Shown piece after piece: positions 62,936-64,000 of a stretch of 64,000 nt of DNA. The stretch covers positions 2,418,001 through 2,482,000 of the forward strand of contig OZ245021.1 in assembly GCA_965223775.1 (NCBI GenBank), in the 5' to 3' direction. Position 1 is the stretch's first letter. Each line of letters opens with the position of its first letter. A program made the position numbers and the translations under genes. The notes under the pieces are model-generated. The model saw nothing but the letters and a program-made list of their open reading frames with translations, searched no databases and was not told the DNA's origin. The DNA comes from JAJDXW01 sp965223775. GTDB taxonomy: Bacteria; Pseudomonadota; Gammaproteobacteria; HK1.

Positions 62936-64000
62936 TCATGTTTCCCGGCTCTCGAAATCGATCCGCGGATCGATGACCACGTACATGAGGTCCCCGACGA
63001 GCCGAAGCACGAGGCCGAGGAGGGAGAACATGAAGAGCGTGCCGAAGATGACCGGGTAGTCGCGCCTCAGTACCGCCTCGAAGCCGAGCAGCCCGAGCCC
63101 GTCGAGCGAAAAGATGACCTCGATGAGGAGCGCGCCGGTGAACAGGATCCCCACGAACGCGCTCGGAAAGCCGGCCACCACGATGAGCATCGCGTTGCGA
63201 AAGACGTGGCCGTAGCGCACCCGGCGCTCGCTCGCTCCGCGGGCGCGCGCCGCCGTCACGTACAAGCGGTTGATTTCGTCGAGGAACGAATTCTTGGTCA
63301 GCATGGTGAGGCCCGCGAACGCGCCGATGACGAGGGCGAGGATTGGGAGGGTGAGGTGCCAGAAGTAGTCGACAATGCGGTCGATCCAGCCGAGCGCCTC
63401 CCAGTTCCGGGACGTGAGGCCGCGGAGGGGAAACCAGTCGAGGAAGCTTCCCCCTGCGAACAGCACCACGAGCAGGATCGCGAAGAGAAACCCGGGGACC
63501 GCGTAGCCGACGATGATCGCGGCACTGGTCCACACGTCGAAGGGCGTGCCGTCGCGAACCGCCTTGGCGATACCGAGCGGGATCGAGATGATATAGACGA
63601 GGAGCGTCGTCCACAGCCCCAGCGAGATCGACACGTCCATCTTGTCGATGACGAGGAGGACCACGGAACGGTCGCGGAAGTAGCTCTCCCCGAAGTCGAA
63701 GCGCAGGTAACTCCACATCATCGTGAAGAAGCGCTCGACGGGGGGGCGATCGAATCCGTACATCCGTTCGATCTCGCGCACGAACTCCGGGTCGAGTCCG
63801 CGCGCTCCCCGGTAGCGTCCCGTGAGGTCTCCGCCCGCGCCTGCGACCGTTTCCCCTCCGCCGGTGCCGGTGATCCGCGCGGTGACGTCCACGCCGGCGC
63901 CGGTGCCGGCTTCCCCGATCTCGGCGAGGAGCTGCTCCACCGGCCCGCCCGGCGCGACGTGGATGATGACGAAGTTGAGGACCATGATCCCGAACAGGGT
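62936..64000 (-). CDS. yejB: Microcin C/peptide ABC transporter permease YejB (5' end outside window)
   Basis: At least 354 residues, open to the window edge; about 15 N-terminal residues are missing. TLFGIMVLNFVIIHVAPGGP, MYGFDRPPVERFFTMMWSYL, NSFLDEINRLYVTAARARGA (coupling motif) and the C-terminal VVIDPRIDFESRE identify the YejB permease, partner of YejE in an oligopeptide/microcin C-type importer. About 50 bases separate it from yejE, so they form an operon. Confidence 0.9.
   Translation of the reverse strand, partial: TLFGIMVLNFVIIHVAPGGPVEQLLAEIGEAGTGAGVDVTARITGTGGGETVAGAGGDLTGRYRGARGLDPEFVREIERMYGFDRPPVERFFTMMWSYLRFDFGESYFRDRSVVLLVIDKMDVSISLGLWTTLLVYIISIPLGIAKAVRDGTPFDVWTSAAIIVGYAVPGFLFAILLVVLFAGGSFLDWFPLRGLTSRNWEALGWIDRIVDYFWHLTLPILALVIGAFAGLTMLTKNSFLDEINRLYVTAARARGASERRVRYGHVFRNAMLIVVAGFPSAFVGILFTGALLIEVIFSLDGLGLLGFEAVLRRDYPVIFGTLFMFSLLGLVLRLVGDLMYVVIDPRIDFESRET

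Overview
This 64-kb window is high-GC bacterial chromosome. Gene content points to a proteobacterium: a full 14-subunit complex I operon (nuoA to nuoN) with a NuoA of the beta/gammaproteobacterial kind (inference), LipA, RtcB, UgpBAEC, ProXWV and Yej-type transporters. I lean towards a gammaproteobacterium, possibly marine or host-associated, but the sequence alone does not settle the genus. One gene is a selenoprotein, so the cell should make and insert selenocysteine.

Layout. 1-9 kb: DOPA-dioxygenase-like gene, hpt, the selenoprotein (UGSC family), a glutathione transferase, an SDR dehydrogenase and an N-acyl-D-amino-acid deacylase-like amidohydrolase. Between them lie short dispersed repeats and gene fragments. 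9-14 kb: a glycine-betaine-type ABC transporter with proX facing the proW-proV pair across a strong terminator. 14-23 kb: an accessory zone with an unknown gene plus PIN-toxin stub, rtcB, a frameshifted metallophosphoesterase, an AAA ATPase/TOPRIM pair, an IS21 remnant, a GIY-YIG relic and an autotransporter barrel relic. 23-27 kb: dipeptidase, methyltransferase, SDR and lipA. 27-32 kb: two more ATPase/TOPRIM pairs, a degraded second lipA and toxin-antitoxin scraps. 32-37 kb: glycerol-3-phosphate uptake (ugpBAEC) with a glycerophosphodiesterase. 37-52 kb: tRNA-Leu(GAG) and nuoA-N. 52-55 kb: a fourth ATPase module (PD-(D/E)XK-like protein, AAA ATPase, DUF4276). 55-60 kb: His-rich secreted protein, GST, DUF4258, IS21, IS5 and integrase fragments, a D-amino-acid dehydrogenase and a Uma2 nuclease. 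60-64 kb: a GlxA-type regulator and the yejE/yejB permeases, the last running off the end.

The metabolic theme is scavenging of osmolytes, glycerophosphodiesters, peptides and D-amino acids feeding a respiratory chain. The most striking feature is the repeated occurrence of one architecture: four divergent two-gene units of a RecF/OLD-like AAA ATPase followed by a small TOPRIM-like protein. At least two of the four TOPRIM partners are broken while their ATPases remain open. A family of short inverted-repeat elements, one with a perfect 8-bp target duplication, is scattered through the accessory parts. Frame-breaking lesions are confined to accessory genes; the 15-kb nuo operon is intact.
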